Positions 51,251-59,230 of a DNA stretch of 64,000 nt are shown in pieces; positions within the stretch are counted from its first letter, which is position 1; every line of letters begins with the position of its first letter. A program made the position numbers and the translations under genes. The notes below the pieces were generated by a model that saw only the letters and a list, made by a program, of their open reading frames with translations, was not told the DNA's origin and ran no database searches. This DNA is from Bartonella massiliensis. GTDB taxonomy: Bacteria; Pseudomonadota; Alphaproteobacteria; Rhizobiales; Rhizobiaceae. The stretch covers positions 80,289 through 144,288 of the forward strand of contig NZ_CABFVS010000026.1 of NCBI RefSeq assembly GCF_902150025.1, read 5' to 3'.

Positions 51251-52288
51251 CTAACTTTTTTGAAGCTTTTTTATAGCTTCAAGAGCTAGTCTTTTACGAT
51301 CTGCGCTCTTGGTATAAAGAGATGCCATTTGGTCTTCTGTCCAGCCAAAAATTGCCTTGAGTTGTGAGACAGTTGCACCCGAATTAGCGGCGCGTGTTGC
51401 TGCTAATTTTCTCAAACCGTGTGCTGATTTTTTTATTCCAGCTGCATTACAGGCGTCTCTAAACGCATTGCCAAAGCTTTCTTTGATAAATTTTTCATTA
51501 ACTTTATTACAGATGAATGTTTCATTACCTATGGGACCAACTTCAAGCGTTTTGGCTAATTCTGGTAAAATAGGCAGAAAAACATCTGTTTGAAATTTGC
51601 TTTTCTCTGTTTTGAGATGAATAATATTATCTGTTACATTTTTCCAGCCAATACGAACGGCATCACCACGACGTAATCCCGTATATAAAAGAACATCAAT
51701 CCAGACGCGTTCATGGGTACCATGATGCCATTTGTGATAATACTTTTCGACATCTTCTTCTGTCCAAGCAGGAAAGCCTTCTTTGTTTTTGAGAGGAGGT
51801 CTCTTAACACCTACTGTTGGATTATTTTTCAAAAGACCTTGTTCAATCGCCCAATTAAAAAGTCCATTAAGAGCTTTCAAAAAATTTCTAGCAGTTGCTG
51901 GTGTATCTTTACGCCGTTCCACGCCGGCAATGATATGCTTCTTATCAATTGCTTGGTATGGAATGTTTCCTATTGTATCGCATACCTTCATAAGGATGAG
52001 TTCTTTTTGTCTTTTTGTAGCTTTAGCAAGGCTGTACCAATTGACACTATTAAAATATTGTTTAAGCAGCCATGCGAATGACCCTTCAATCAGCTTGCCG
52101 GTTTTAGGTTTTGGAGGGATTATGCCTTGTAATTCGGCAAGTGCACCTTTGTAGTTATCAACAAACTCTTGCGTTCCGTAGGTTCCATGTACTCTACGAC
52201 GTGGTCCATGACCAATGCGTACATACCATATAGTTTTACTATGCCGTGTGATTTCTTTAACAAGATGAGGAGGGCGTGGTTTAGGCAT
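51251..52288 (-). CDS. Prophage integrase (tyrosine recombinase)
   Basis: 345 residues. Catalytic Arg in YTGLRRGDAVRIGW, Lys in the following beta-turn (LKTEKSKFQ), HGLRK box and Tyr in MASLYTKSADRKR give the full R-K-H-R-Y set. An N-terminal arm domain and a SAM-like core domain (IPYQAIDKKHIIAG, ATARNFLKALNGLFNWAIEQG) precede it. It is intact and of a different subfamily from the decayed P4-type copies elsewhere in the window. Its leftmost position marks the prophage edge. Confidence 0.93.
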   Translation of the reverse strand: MPKPRPPHLVKEITRHSKTIWYVRIGHGPRRRVHGTYGTQEFVDNYKGALAELQGIIPPKPKTGKLIEGSFAWLLKQYFNSVNWYSLAKATKRQKELILMKVCDTIGNIPYQAIDKKHIIAGVERRKDTPATARNFLKALNGLFNWAIEQGLLKNNPTVGVKRPPLKNKEGFPAWTEEDVEKYYHKWHHGTHERVWIDVLLYTGLRRGDAVRIGWKNVTDNIIHLKTEKSKFQTDVFLPILPELAKTLEVGPIGNETFICNKVNEKFIKESFGNAFRDACNAAGIKKSAHGLRKLAATRAANSGATVSQLKAIFGWTEDQMASLYTKSADRKRLALEAIKKLQKS

Positions 52289-52294
52289 GGTATT

Positions 52295-52513
52295 TTACAT
52301 CTTAGAGAGCGCGGTTTCGTAATATTCATTGGTGGAGAAATCTAAAAGTTTGTCTATATGGTTCACTGAATTTGGTAGTGGGATATCGGATTTAAGATAG
52401 ATAAGCAGTTCACCGGTGGGTTTTATTTCTATGAGTTCACACCCTTGCTTTTTTGCTTCTCTTAAAGCGCGCGCAATAGCTGGTTGTGTTATGGTAGCAG
52501 GACGAGGCGCCAT
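52295..52513 (-). CDS. Small prophage protein, possibly excisionase-like or DNA-binding
   Basis: 72 residues from ATG 52513, which has AAGGAG six bases upstream; longer in-frame starts exist without a site. The sequence TITQPAIARALREAKKQGCELIEIKP resembles small rhizobial prophage proteins of unknown function with a helical N-terminus and a beta-strand (GELLIYLKSD). It lies six bases before the integrase start. The position suggests an accessory to integration, but no excisionase fold is demonstrated. Confidence 0.65.
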   Translation of the reverse strand: MAPRPATITQPAIARALREAKKQGCELIEIKPTGELLIYLKSDIPLPNSVNHIDKLLDFSTNEYYETALSKM

Positions 52514-52639
52514 TCTTTTCTCCTTACATTTAAGATGCAATTCACGCGTGTCGTGAATCACGAATTGATTAAAAATTGTTAGGAAAGGGTGGGGGTGCTA
52601 GGAGGTATGTGAGAAGAAAAGAAGCACCCCCATAAAATA

Positions 52640-53263
52640 TCAGGCGGCTTTTGTTGAGATTCTTTGTATCTCTCGTGCTATTTCTGTTAAGAAGCTTTCA
52701 ACCGCTTGATTAGTCTCTTCAATGTGTTTGTCATCACGATAGATGCGTTTGATTTTCATACGAAAATGAGATGAATCGCCCGTAAAACGCGGGTCATAAC
52801 TGACAAAATCACACCATTTTCGCTCTGTACAAGCCATTTGGAATTGCATTTGTGCAAGATATTCTGGTCTAATTTCGTTATCGATAATGAAACGCATATG
52901 ATTAGTTGATCGAGGGCATTTGATTTCGATTAGACCCTCTTTATCAATAAGCCCATCAGGGCTTGCCCCCGCCATTTTGATTGTAGGGTGTTGAATAAAA
53001 CCGCATTGAGTAACTTCAGTATCATAAATGAATGCATATTCTCTCAAGGCATCTTCTTCATGTTCAATACCCCATTTCATATCCTCGGTTTCATAATAGG
53101 GGCTTGTTTGCCCCGTTAGACGCTCTGTAATGAGTTTTATTTTATAGTCTTCATATTTGCTTGTAGGGGTTCCCTTTGCTGTTTTGCTGATAACGTTGTA
53201 AATGTTTGACGCGGTGACTTTACCTAAACGGGCTTGAAACCATTCTGCTGTTCTTTGTTCCAT
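52640..53263 (-). CDS. YqaJ-type phage exonuclease (lambda Exo family)
   Basis: About 207 residues from ATG 53263, one base after the bet stop. Family motifs are EQRTAEWFQARLGKVTASNI, the acidic WGIEHEEDALREY, GASPDGLIDKEGLIEIKCPRS (the D-(16)-EXK nuclease core) and PEYLAQMQFQMACTERKWCDFVSYDP. It degrades 5' strands of dsDNA to make 3' single strands for the Bet annealase next to it. Confidence 0.92.
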   Translation of the reverse strand: MEQRTAEWFQARLGKVTASNIYNVISKTAKGTPTSKYEDYKIKLITERLTGQTSPYYETEDMKWGIEHEEDALREYAFIYDTEVTQCGFIQHPTIKMAGASPDGLIDKEGLIEIKCPRSTNHMRFIIDNEIRPEYLAQMQFQMACTERKWCDFVSYDPRFTGDSSHFRMKIKRIYRDDKHIEETNQAVESFLTEIAREIQRISTKAA

Positions 53264-53264
53264 T

Positions 53265-54083
53265 TTACACCGCCATTTGTTGTTTGTGAGACGTTGGAGC
53301 ATATTCAATATCTTGGATATGAATATATTCGGCATCTTGTATAAACGCGTCTGTTTGCTCTTGTTGGGGAAGAGATTGTAGCTCTGTTTCTCTTTGAATG
53401 TTTTTCTTTTTTTCCAACAGCCCCAAAACCTCTTGTGCTTTTTCACAAGACAGATCTGTTAATTTTTCTACATTTGCGTAAGAGAGAAGATTATTTTCAT
53501 TTGTTCCGGTCTCTTTAATTAACTCTTTGATTTGTTCAAGCATGTCATAAGAAACAAGTTGTCCTTGTGTGGTGTTATTAATACGTTTAGCTTCGTCTTC
53601 TTCATAAATACCGGATAAACCGAAAGCATAACGCGCACATTGTATTGTGGCTTTATGACGTAACATACGAGCAGGGTATTTTTGCCAAGTGTCACTTTTT
53701 TGTTTGCATTCGTTTAAATATTCAGTGACTTCGATAGGGTCCTTAATGCCTTTGAGACGAATGGCACATTTAATGGCAATGATATTACCATCTTTATCGA
53801 GTTGATCTTGAAAGGTCATGCCATCAAAATGTGGATTAGATTTAATGATCTTAATCCAGCCATCAATAGAGACCACGGGTATAATGCCGCCACCTCTTTT
53901 AGGAAATGCATAGATTTCTTTGGTTAGTGGATTTAGACCATAAGTATTGGCAACAGAGATAAAAGCAGCAAATTCTTCATCAGAGAAGCGCTGATTAATA
54001 CATGTTTTGATAATTGTTTTTCGAAATTCGTCATAAGAAAATCCATATTTATTAGCCATAACGGTTAGGGGTGAATTTGTCAT
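53265..54083 (-). CDS. bet: Phage recombination protein Bet (RecT/Redbeta family)
   Basis: 272 residues. The Bet signature is clear: FAAFISVANTYGLNPLTKEIYAFPKRGGGIIPVVSIDGWIKI, then a strand with FDGMTFQDQLD and ARMLRHKATIQCARYAFGLSGIYEEDEA. It anneals single strands with ends made by the adjacent exonuclease. The C-terminal tail (from about 190) is variable, as usual. It is upstream of exo in the leftward operon. Confidence 0.93.
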   Translation of the reverse strand: MTNSPLTVMANKYGFSYDEFRKTIIKTCINQRFSDEEFAAFISVANTYGLNPLTKEIYAFPKRGGGIIPVVSIDGWIKIIKSNPHFDGMTFQDQLDKDGNIIAIKCAIRLKGIKDPIEVTEYLNECKQKSDTWQKYPARMLRHKATIQCARYAFGLSGIYEEDEAKRINNTTQGQLVSYDMLEQIKELIKETGTNENNLLSYANVEKLTDLSCEKAQEVLGLLEKKKNIQRETELQSLPQQEQTDAFIQDAEYIHIQDIEYAPTSHKQQMAV

Positions 54084-54096
54084 GATTGTTGTCCTT

Positions 54097-54846
54097 TTAA
54101 TGCATGTTTTGTCTTTTAAGCTCTTCAGACAGTACGCCCATGCCTTTAGTGGTAATTTTTGCAGCGGGTATGACTTTTTCTATCCCTGCTGTAGTTTGAA
54201 TGGTATGTGTTGAACAATCCATTAGTCCTTTTTGAATTTTGTCTTGATAAGGCAACAAATTCGCCCCGAAAGTGCGTCTATAGACCCAACCTTTTTGCTG
54301 TAAGAATTGAATGAATTGTTTTGGTTTTATTTCGAGAACTTTAGCTGCTTCAGTAAGACCGAAGAGCCCATCAGAACGTTGTAAGCTTTCAAGAGCCATT
54401 GCTTTTGGTGTTAAATTTTCAATAATGCTGTCTTTTTGATCTATTTGCCCTTGCAAGTAGTGCAAAAAGCCAATCATAGCTTGTGGACTTGAATAATCGA
54501 TTTGTTGTACTACTATTTGTGGTTTTGCTACCTGCTTTGCACGCTTTTCACATTCAATAAAGTATGCTCTCGCTTCATGCCCTTTATCATTACGCTCTAT
54601 CATTGAAAGGTGTTTTGCCATATCTAAGGTAATGTGGTATTCTTTCATTTGTGCACCCCGGTAAAAATTTACCGCGGTTACAAAATCTATATTTTCACGA
54701 AATTTACACTCTTTAATGCGATTTTTTATCCAATTTCTAAATTCAGATTTTATCTCTAAAAACGCATGCAAATCACGTGCATTGACTGTTTGAACGATTT
54801 CCTTATCAATGGTTTGTTCTTTAATCTCTATGAGGGGGTTGTTCAT
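54097..54846 (-). CDS. Phage antirepressor with AntA and KilA-C domains
   Basis: 249 residues. N-terminal AntA/AntB domain (VNARDLHAFLEIKSEFRNWIKNRI, FVTAVNFYRGAQMKEYHITLDMAKHLSMIERNDKGHEARAYFIECEK) and C-terminal KilA-C domain (LFGLTEAAKVLEIKPKQFIQFLQQKGWVYRR). Such proteins bind DNA or repressors and trigger lytic growth. It lies between Rha and Bet in one leftward operon. Confidence 0.9.
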   Translation of the reverse strand: MNNPLIEIKEQTIDKEIVQTVNARDLHAFLEIKSEFRNWIKNRIKECKFRENIDFVTAVNFYRGAQMKEYHITLDMAKHLSMIERNDKGHEARAYFIECEKRAKQVAKPQIVVQQIDYSSPQAMIGFLHYLQGQIDQKDSIIENLTPKAMALESLQRSDGLFGLTEAAKVLEIKPKQFIQFLQQKGWVYRRTFGANLLPYQDKIQKGLMDCSTHTIQTTAGIEKVIPAAKITTKGMGVLSEELKRQNMH

Positions 54847-54855
54847 GATGTGCTC

Positions 54856-55248
54856 CTATGCAGTCTGTTTAATTTTATTTTTGAGGTGCATTATGATAGC
54901 TGTCATTGTTTTGGGGTTCGAAAAATCGATTTGAGGATTAGCTGCTTGTTCTTTTAATTTTTTCCAATAATCTATAATTTTTGCGCGTAATACAGTATTG
55001 TAACCTAAAATGACAATAAGAGGTTCACGTTTTGGTAGATGGTAACAAGAACGGTTTTTACCTGTTGAATCTTTATATAATCCAGCAAAATTACTCGGGT
55101 CGATTTCAAGTTCGCTAAATACTTTACGAATATCACGCATAACATGATCATGCCGTTTATCACATAATTCTGCGATTTTACGACTAGACATGGTTGGAAC
55201 GGTTTGTTGTTTAATTATAGTATTTTGAGTAGGGATAAAATTTTTCAT
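54856..55248 (-). CDS. Rha-family phage regulatory protein
   Basis: About 130 residues from ATG 55248. TMSSRKIAELCDKRHDHVMRDIRKVF is the Rha/pRha signature, followed by CYHLPKREPLIVILGYN. Proteins of this family regulate phage growth, for instance restricting infection in IHF-defective hosts in phage phi-80. It lies 9 bases from the antA gene. The ihfA gene of the host is at 42751. Confidence 0.88.
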   Translation of the reverse strand: MKNFIPTQNTIIKQQTVPTMSSRKIAELCDKRHDHVMRDIRKVFSELEIDPSNFAGLYKDSTGKNRSCYHLPKREPLIVILGYNTVLRAKIIDYWKKLKEQAANPQIDFSNPKTMTAIIMHLKNKIKQTA

Positions 55249-55307
55249 GACAAACTCATATGAATTGGATTGGAAAAGAGGGGCGCTTTTAACGCCCTTC
55301 ATAGTTT

Positions 55308-55688
55308 TTAAAGCACATCACAAGGACGCAAACGATGCTGTTTTTCATAAGAGCCATACATTTCATCTTCATATTCACGCCGTTTGATATCGTCTAAAAA
55401 AAAACCGTATGCGGAACTATGCTTAACAAAGTCGTGAGGAATATTGCCGTTAAAACAGTGTTCTTCGCATTCTTTAAGATAGAACTCTGCGATATCTTCA
55501 GAGATATCTTCGCACCGGTTAGTGGTTGGTTCGACACGGAAGATTTGAAGAGCATTATCGGTTTGGTCGATAAATTTGATAATTTCCTTTTCATCAAAGA
55601 AAGTACCATATTTAGCGAGATTTTGCTCTTCATTTTCACAGACGACTAAGAGAATTTCATCAGAATTTATAAACACAGGCTTGTTCAC
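55308..55688 (-). CDS. Unrecognised early-left prophage protein
   Basis: About 126 residues from GTG 55688, which has GGAGGT at good distance; the upstream in-frame ATG at 55748 lacks any site. Product is acidic, without membrane segment or known motif (NKPVFINSDEILLVVCENEEQ, DISEDIAEFYLKECEEHC). It is the first gene of the leftward operon, about 90 bases from the operator-bearing promoter. A role in early phage control is likely only by position. Confidence 0.6.
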   Translation of the reverse strand: MNKPVFINSDEILLVVCENEEQNLAKYGTFFDEKEIIKFIDQTDNALQIFRVEPTTNRCEDISEDIAEFYLKECEEHCFNGNIPHDFVKHSSAYGFFLDDIKRREYEDEMYGSYEKQHRLRPCDVL

Positions 55689-55776
55689 AACTACCTCCAT
55701 TAAATTATCAAAATATTTAAACACATTTTGAAAAAAATACCTTGACATAGGTTTTTTTTTTCGGGGTATGATGTTG

Positions 55777-55821
55777 TGTATATAGGCATTATGCATATTA
55801 GTCAATAAAAAAATATGCATA
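55777..55821 (-). promoter_or_regulatory. Early leftward promoter with two TATGCATA operators
   Basis: On the minus strand, TTGACT (55800-55805) and TATACA (55777-55782) are spaced by 17 bases. The 8-base palindrome TATGCATA lies within the spacer (55790-55797) and again upstream of the -35 box (55814-55821). A related TATGCATT lies at 56375, beside the cro promoter. This is the arrangement of a repressor-controlled phage early promoter. Confidence 0.6.
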
Positions 55822-55916
55822 AAGTATATTTTTTTTAAGAGACGCATAAAAAATTCTCTTAAAAAATTTTATTGATTAATATTTTTGAAAAAAGGAGAGG
55901 AGAAAGGAAATGAGTT

Positions 55917-56069
55917 GTGGAACTAGATAATAAGATAATGCAGCTAGTTTCTGCTTTTAGTCATGAAAGAAAAAGAGCTTTTATTTATTTTCTTCAGAAT
56001 TTAGACGGCTTAAAAGGTGAAGAATTACTTCTTTATCTGGTTGACTTGTTGTTTGTAGCAGATCAATGA
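55917..56069 (+). CDS. Possible 50-residue protein convergent with the repressor
   Basis: GTG at 55917 with AGGA upstream opens a frame of 50 codons (begins VELDNKIMQLVSAFSHERKR, then AFIYFLQNLDG, ends LLFVADQ). It overlaps the 3' end of the repressor gene antisense by 89 bases. The helical pattern KIMQLVSAFSHERKRAFIYFLQNL resembles the repressor C-terminus KIIDLLQTTSQPDKEVILHLLSRL. It may be chance or a small anti-repressor-like peptide; I would not rely on it. Confidence 0.25.
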   Translation: MELDNKIMQLVSAFSHERKRAFIYFLQNLDGLKGEELLLYLVDLLFVADQ

Positions 56070-56334
56070 TTTTTTCATCAATCGTTTGTACAAAATCAGG
56101 AACTGAAAAGATAGGTCCATCTCCTTCTCCAGTTAGTAGCCATCCTTCGCTAACTCTAAATGCGATTGCGTATTTTTTAGATGCGCGCGATATACCTCGG
56201 ATTCCTTGTTCATGTTGTATATAACTAGAATAGTTCCATCCGAAATATGTAGCTGCTGCTTTTGCACTTTTGAAACCACGTGCCAAACGTGCTTTCATTA
56301 ATCTAGAAGATTGATCTGTTATTTTATTGAGCAT
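55981..56334 (-). CDS. Prophage repressor, HTH (XRE) only
   Basis: 117 residues. N-terminal helix-turn-helix LMKARLARGFKSAKAAATYFGWNYSSYIQHEQGIRGISR, then SEGWLLTGEGDGP, which is the link to the repressor body in C2-type repressors. There is no S24 peptidase domain, so it would not be inactivated by RecA self-cleavage; the antirepressor and Rha genes next door may do this instead. AGGAAG lies upstream of its ATG. Divergent from the cro-like gene; they share an 89-base operator region. Confidence 0.82.
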   Translation of the reverse strand: MLNKITDQSSRLMKARLARGFKSAKAAATYFGWNYSSYIQHEQGIRGISRASKKYAIAFRVSEGWLLTGEGDGPIFSVPDFVQTIDEKIIDLLQTTSQPDKEVILHLLSRLNSEENK

Positions 56335-56374
56335 TTTTTGTCTTCCTATGTGTACTCATATTGCATGAAATTAG

Positions 56375-56416
56375 TATGCATTTCGACTTGACAATAAAGT
56401 TCTCATAACGCATATT
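56375..56416 (+). promoter_or_regulatory. Rightward early promoter (cro) with operator
   Basis: TTGACA at 56388-56393 and CATATT at 56411-56416 are spaced 17 bases, and TATGCATT (56375-56382) lies just upstream. The expected start is within a base or two of the cro ATG at 56424, so the message would be leaderless. Confidence 0.6.
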
Positions 56417-56423
56417 TTTATTC

Positions 56424-56660
56424 ATGAATAAGATAGAAGCAAAAAAATTAAGAAAACACCTTAATCTTACGCAGGACGAAATGGCTGCGTTATTAGGCGT
56501 TAACAAATCAACAGTATGGCGTTGGGAAAAAAATGGAGTTCCTTCCAGAGGGACAGTTTCTTATCTTTTAGAATCTTTATGGAATACACACATATCTACA
56601 ACGTCAAAATTTACAAAAAAATCCAACGTTCATAACGCATGTGACAGTTTACAATCTTGA
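56424..56660 (+). CDS. Cro-like DNA-binding protein
   Basis: 78 residues. Helix-turn-helix KLRKHLNLTQDEMAALLGVNKSTVWRWEKNGVPSRGTVSYLLESLW occupies nearly the whole chain, like phage Cro/CII-type regulators. The ATG has no ribosome site, consistent with a leaderless transcript from the promoter above. It opens the rightward operon and faces the repressor gene. Confidence 0.85.
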   Translation: MNKIEAKKLRKHLNLTQDEMAALLGVNKSTVWRWEKNGVPSRGTVSYLLESLWNTHISTTSKFTKKSNVHNACDSLQS

Positions 56661-56670
56661 GGAGACCAAA

Positions 56671-57738
56671 ATGAGTTTAAATGCAATTTTATCAATAGCG
56701 TTTGTTGTAATGTTGTTTATCAGTGCAGGGATATTGCGCTTTGCTTGGTATTATCGTGATCAGGTTAGAAATCTAAAAGAGGAGGCAAAAAAGAAGAAAA
56801 ATGAATTTTTAAGGGAAACTGTAGAACTTACTCATGAACGTGATGCCGCCATTAAAGAGCAGAATAGAGCAGGTATGGAACGTGATGCTGCTATTGAAGA
56901 GAAAAGTAGGATTATTAATGTAGGTAATAGAGACATTGAAAATTATATCAATACCATAAAAACACATAATGAAACTATTAAAAAACGCGATCTTGTAATT
57001 AAAGAACTGGAGCAAAAGATAGATGAATATGATGCAAGCTTTAGACAGAAAAACGAAATTATAGATGCCTTAAAAGCAGATGTTCAATCACGCGACGAGG
57101 AAATTACAAAACTTAAACAAGAAATCATAGAACTTAAAGATAAGATTGTAGCAGTTGATCCAACTAAGAAGTACGAATTCACTGGTGAAATCAAAGAATA
57201 CAAACACAGTGGTGAGAAAGGTGGCTGTACACATATTTTACACCGTATTCGCGCATTAAAAGACTTTGGAACCATTAAAAAAGGTGATTTAGGGGGCTGG
57301 ATAGCGAAAGAGGGAAACCTTAGTCATGAGGGGGACTGTTGGGTTGGGGGCGAGGCTATGGTTTTTAATAATGCGCAAGTTTACTCCAATGCGCAAGTTT
57401 ATGATAACGCACAGGCTTATGGAGAGGTCGTTATTGGTGGTAAAGCCAAGGTTTATGGCAAGGCGCGTGTGTATGAAAATGCAGAGATTTTGGGTTCATC
57501 ACAGGTTTATGATGATGCACGTGTTTGCGGATATGCTACCGTTATTCAGAATGCACAAGTTCATGGCAAGGCACAAGTTTATGAAGAGGCATTCATTTAT
57601 GGCACTGCGAAGGTTTATGAGAATGCGACTGTTTGTGGTGAGGTACGTGTTGCAACAGAAAATATTGGCGGTGGTACTTTAATGAATAGTGGAGAGAGGG
57701 CTGCTGGTAGTAAAAATGGCTCTTCTCAGAAGAAATGA
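56671..57738 (+). CDS. Membrane-anchored coiled coil fused to a left-handed beta-helix domain
   Basis: About 355 residues from ATG 56671 with GAGGAG seven bases upstream. An N-terminal transmembrane helix (about 5-27), a charged coiled coil (about 30-165), a capping module YEFTGEIKEYKH ... RIRALKDFGTIKKGDLGGWIAKEGNLSHEGDCWVG, and then about 16 hexapeptide-type repeats (AQVYSN, AQVYDN, AKVYGK, ARVYEN, ATVCGE). Hexapeptide repeats of this form build left-handed beta-helices. The cap plus repeats is a family I recall in many phages and plasmids as hypothetical; its function is unknown. A second copy without membrane part is at 61513. This gene lies immediately after cro, a position often used for host-interaction genes. 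Confidence 0.75.
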   Translation: MSLNAILSIAFVVMLFISAGILRFAWYYRDQVRNLKEEAKKKKNEFLRETVELTHERDAAIKEQNRAGMERDAAIEEKSRIINVGNRDIENYINTIKTHNETIKKRDLVIKELEQKIDEYDASFRQKNEIIDALKADVQSRDEEITKLKQEIIELKDKIVAVDPTKKYEFTGEIKEYKHSGEKGGCTHILHRIRALKDFGTIKKGDLGGWIAKEGNLSHEGDCWVGGEAMVFNNAQVYSNAQVYDNAQAYGEVVIGGKAKVYGKARVYENAEILGSSQVYDDARVCGYATVIQNAQVHGKAQVYEEAFIYGTAKVYENATVCGEVRVATENIGGGTLMNSGERAAGSKNGSSQKK

Positions 57739-57876
57739 TACCGACAGCTATTTTCATGCCTACTAATTTTTATCTGCTCTATCAAGCTTATTACTTTTTT
57801 AAACTGGCACAAGAGCTAAGAGATGAAATAGAGGAAAAAATAATCTTATAAAACACACTATGTGTGGAGCGGCGTG

Positions 57877-58353
57877 GTGATTAATACGATTCTTTGTTTT
57901 GATCTAGGTACGAAGATGGGGTGGGCGATGTGCGCATGGAGTGGTGACATATTTAGTGGCACCGTTGATTTTAAATCCCGTCGTTTTGAAGGCGGCGGGA
58001 TGCGTTATTTACGCTTTAAACAATGGCTTAATGAAATAAAGCATACAGCAGGTAGCATTGACGCGGTGTATTTTGAGGAGGTGAGGCGTCATGTTGGAAC
58101 CGATGCAGCGCATGTTTACGGTGGTTTGTTAGCAACGTTAACAGCGTGGTGTGAAGATCATGAGATACCGTATGAGGGGATACCGGTTTGTACAATTAAG
58201 AAAGCGACAACAGGCAAGGGGAATGCGTCGAAAGAAGAGATGATAAAGGCAATGCGTGCAAAAGGACACGCGCCTTGTGATGATAACGAAGCGGATGCTT
58301 TAGCAATTTTACATTTAGTTAAAGAAAGGGAGAGCACGAATGATATCTATTAA
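57877..58353 (+). CDS. RuvC-like Holliday junction resolvase of the prophage
   Basis: About 158 residues. RNase-H-like fold with the four acidic catalytic residues placed as in RuvC: CFDLGTKMGWAMC (Asp), VYFEEVRRHVGTDAAHVYGGL (Glu), and DDNEADALAILH (two Asp). I choose GTG 57877 because GGAG lies seven bases upstream; GTG 57874 and 57862 also stay in frame. It would resolve recombination intermediates made by Bet/Exo. The next gene starts inside its 3' end. Confidence 0.85.
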   Translation: MINTILCFDLGTKMGWAMCAWSGDIFSGTVDFKSRRFEGGGMRYLRFKQWLNEIKHTAGSIDAVYFEEVRRHVGTDAAHVYGGLLATLTAWCEDHEIPYEGIPVCTIKKATTGKGNASKEEMIKAMRAKGHAPCDDNEADALAILHLVKERESTNDIY

Positions 58354-58711
58354 TAAAGTAGCGTGTGTAAAGTTTAGTACAGATAAGTTTTTAAAAGAGC
58401 TTATGGGTTTAAAAGCAACAGAAAAGGCAGTTTATACAACCCTTGTGTTGCTTATGAATGATAAGAAAGCGCCTCTTATCAATAATGCGTCTTATTTATC
58501 AAGTTGGTGTGGGTGTTCAGTAAGAACGTTTCAAAAGACATTAGAGACCTTAATAAGCACGGGTCATATTACGCGTTTAGAGAATGGTGGCTTATGGCAT
58601 AAGTCACTCGCTTTTGATTTTGAGAGAGTAAACAAAGCTTCAGAGAACGCTTCGAGAGCAGCATTAGCAAGATGGGGTAAGAAAAGAGAGGAGGCAATGC
58701 ATGTCAACTAA
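58340..58711 (+). CDS. DUF1376-type protein, short paralogue
   Basis: 123 residues: GLKATEKAVYTTLVLLMNDKKAPLINNASYLSSWCGCSVRTFQKTLETLISTGHITRLENGGLWH is a winged-helix-like domain of the DUF1376 family found in phage replication genes. The end (NASRAALARWGKKREEA) resembles the linker used in longer members. It is a tandem paralogue of the next gene (same pattern GLYMTLVLYMYEERRPIIEDAPKLARWAGCSVR). The role is presumed replication-initiation related. Confidence 0.75.
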   Translation: MISINKVACVKFSTDKFLKELMGLKATEKAVYTTLVLLMNDKKAPLINNASYLSSWCGCSVRTFQKTLETLISTGHITRLENGGLWHKSLAFDFERVNKASENASRAALARWGKKREEAMHVN

Positions 58712-59219
58712 GTTGCCATGGACGAGGCTATTTTCTTCACAATGGATTGTTGATGTTAGTGGCATGAGTATAGTGGAGAAGGGTCTTTATATGACTCTTG
58801 TTTTATATATGTATGAAGAACGCCGCCCTATTATTGAAGATGCTCCAAAATTAGCACGGTGGGCTGGCTGTTCAGTAAGAATTTTAAAAAAGACATTAGA
58901 CATCTTATTACGTGATGAGAAGATCATACGTTTAGACGATGGTCGTTTGTGGAGTTTAAAAGTTGAAGAAGAGCTTAATAACTGTAGTGAAAATTTAGAT
59001 AAAGCTACAGAAAAGGCTTCCAAAGCAGCAAAAGCAGCAAAATTAAGATGGGATAAAAATAAAGATAAAAGTAATTATGATGTTAGTGCAATGCAAACGC
59101 AATGCGAACGCAATGCAAACGCAATGCGAAATGATGCCATTAACAATAACATTAACAATATATATAAAAAAATAAAACTATCATTTTATCAAAAAAAGAA
59201 ACTGAATTTGAAGATTTAG
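58701..59219 (+). CDS. DUF1376 replication-type protein, N-terminal part; frame breaks in an A7 run
   Basis: 172 codons from ATG 58701 with GAGGAGG upstream. The DUF1376 domain is followed by a KAAKAAKLRWDKNK linker and an Asn-rich stretch encoded partly by four 11-base tandem repeats (59088-59131). The frame then runs into YKKIKLSFYQKKKLNLKI, a non-family tail. One extra A in the A7 run at 59165-59171 would continue as NKTIILSKKETEFEDLETSDLVQEP and join the following reading frame, which carries the expected C-terminal domain. I read 58701-59764 as one gene with a frameshift; the family usually has both domains in one chain. Confidence 0.7.
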   Translation: MSTKLPWTRLFSSQWIVDVSGMSIVEKGLYMTLVLYMYEERRPIIEDAPKLARWAGCSVRILKKTLDILLRDEKIIRLDDGRLWSLKVEEELNNCSENLDKATEKASKAAKAAKLRWDKNKDKSNYDVSAMQTQCERNANAMRNDAINNNINNIYKKIKLSFYQKKKLNLKI

Positions 59220-59230
59220 AAACAAGCGAT

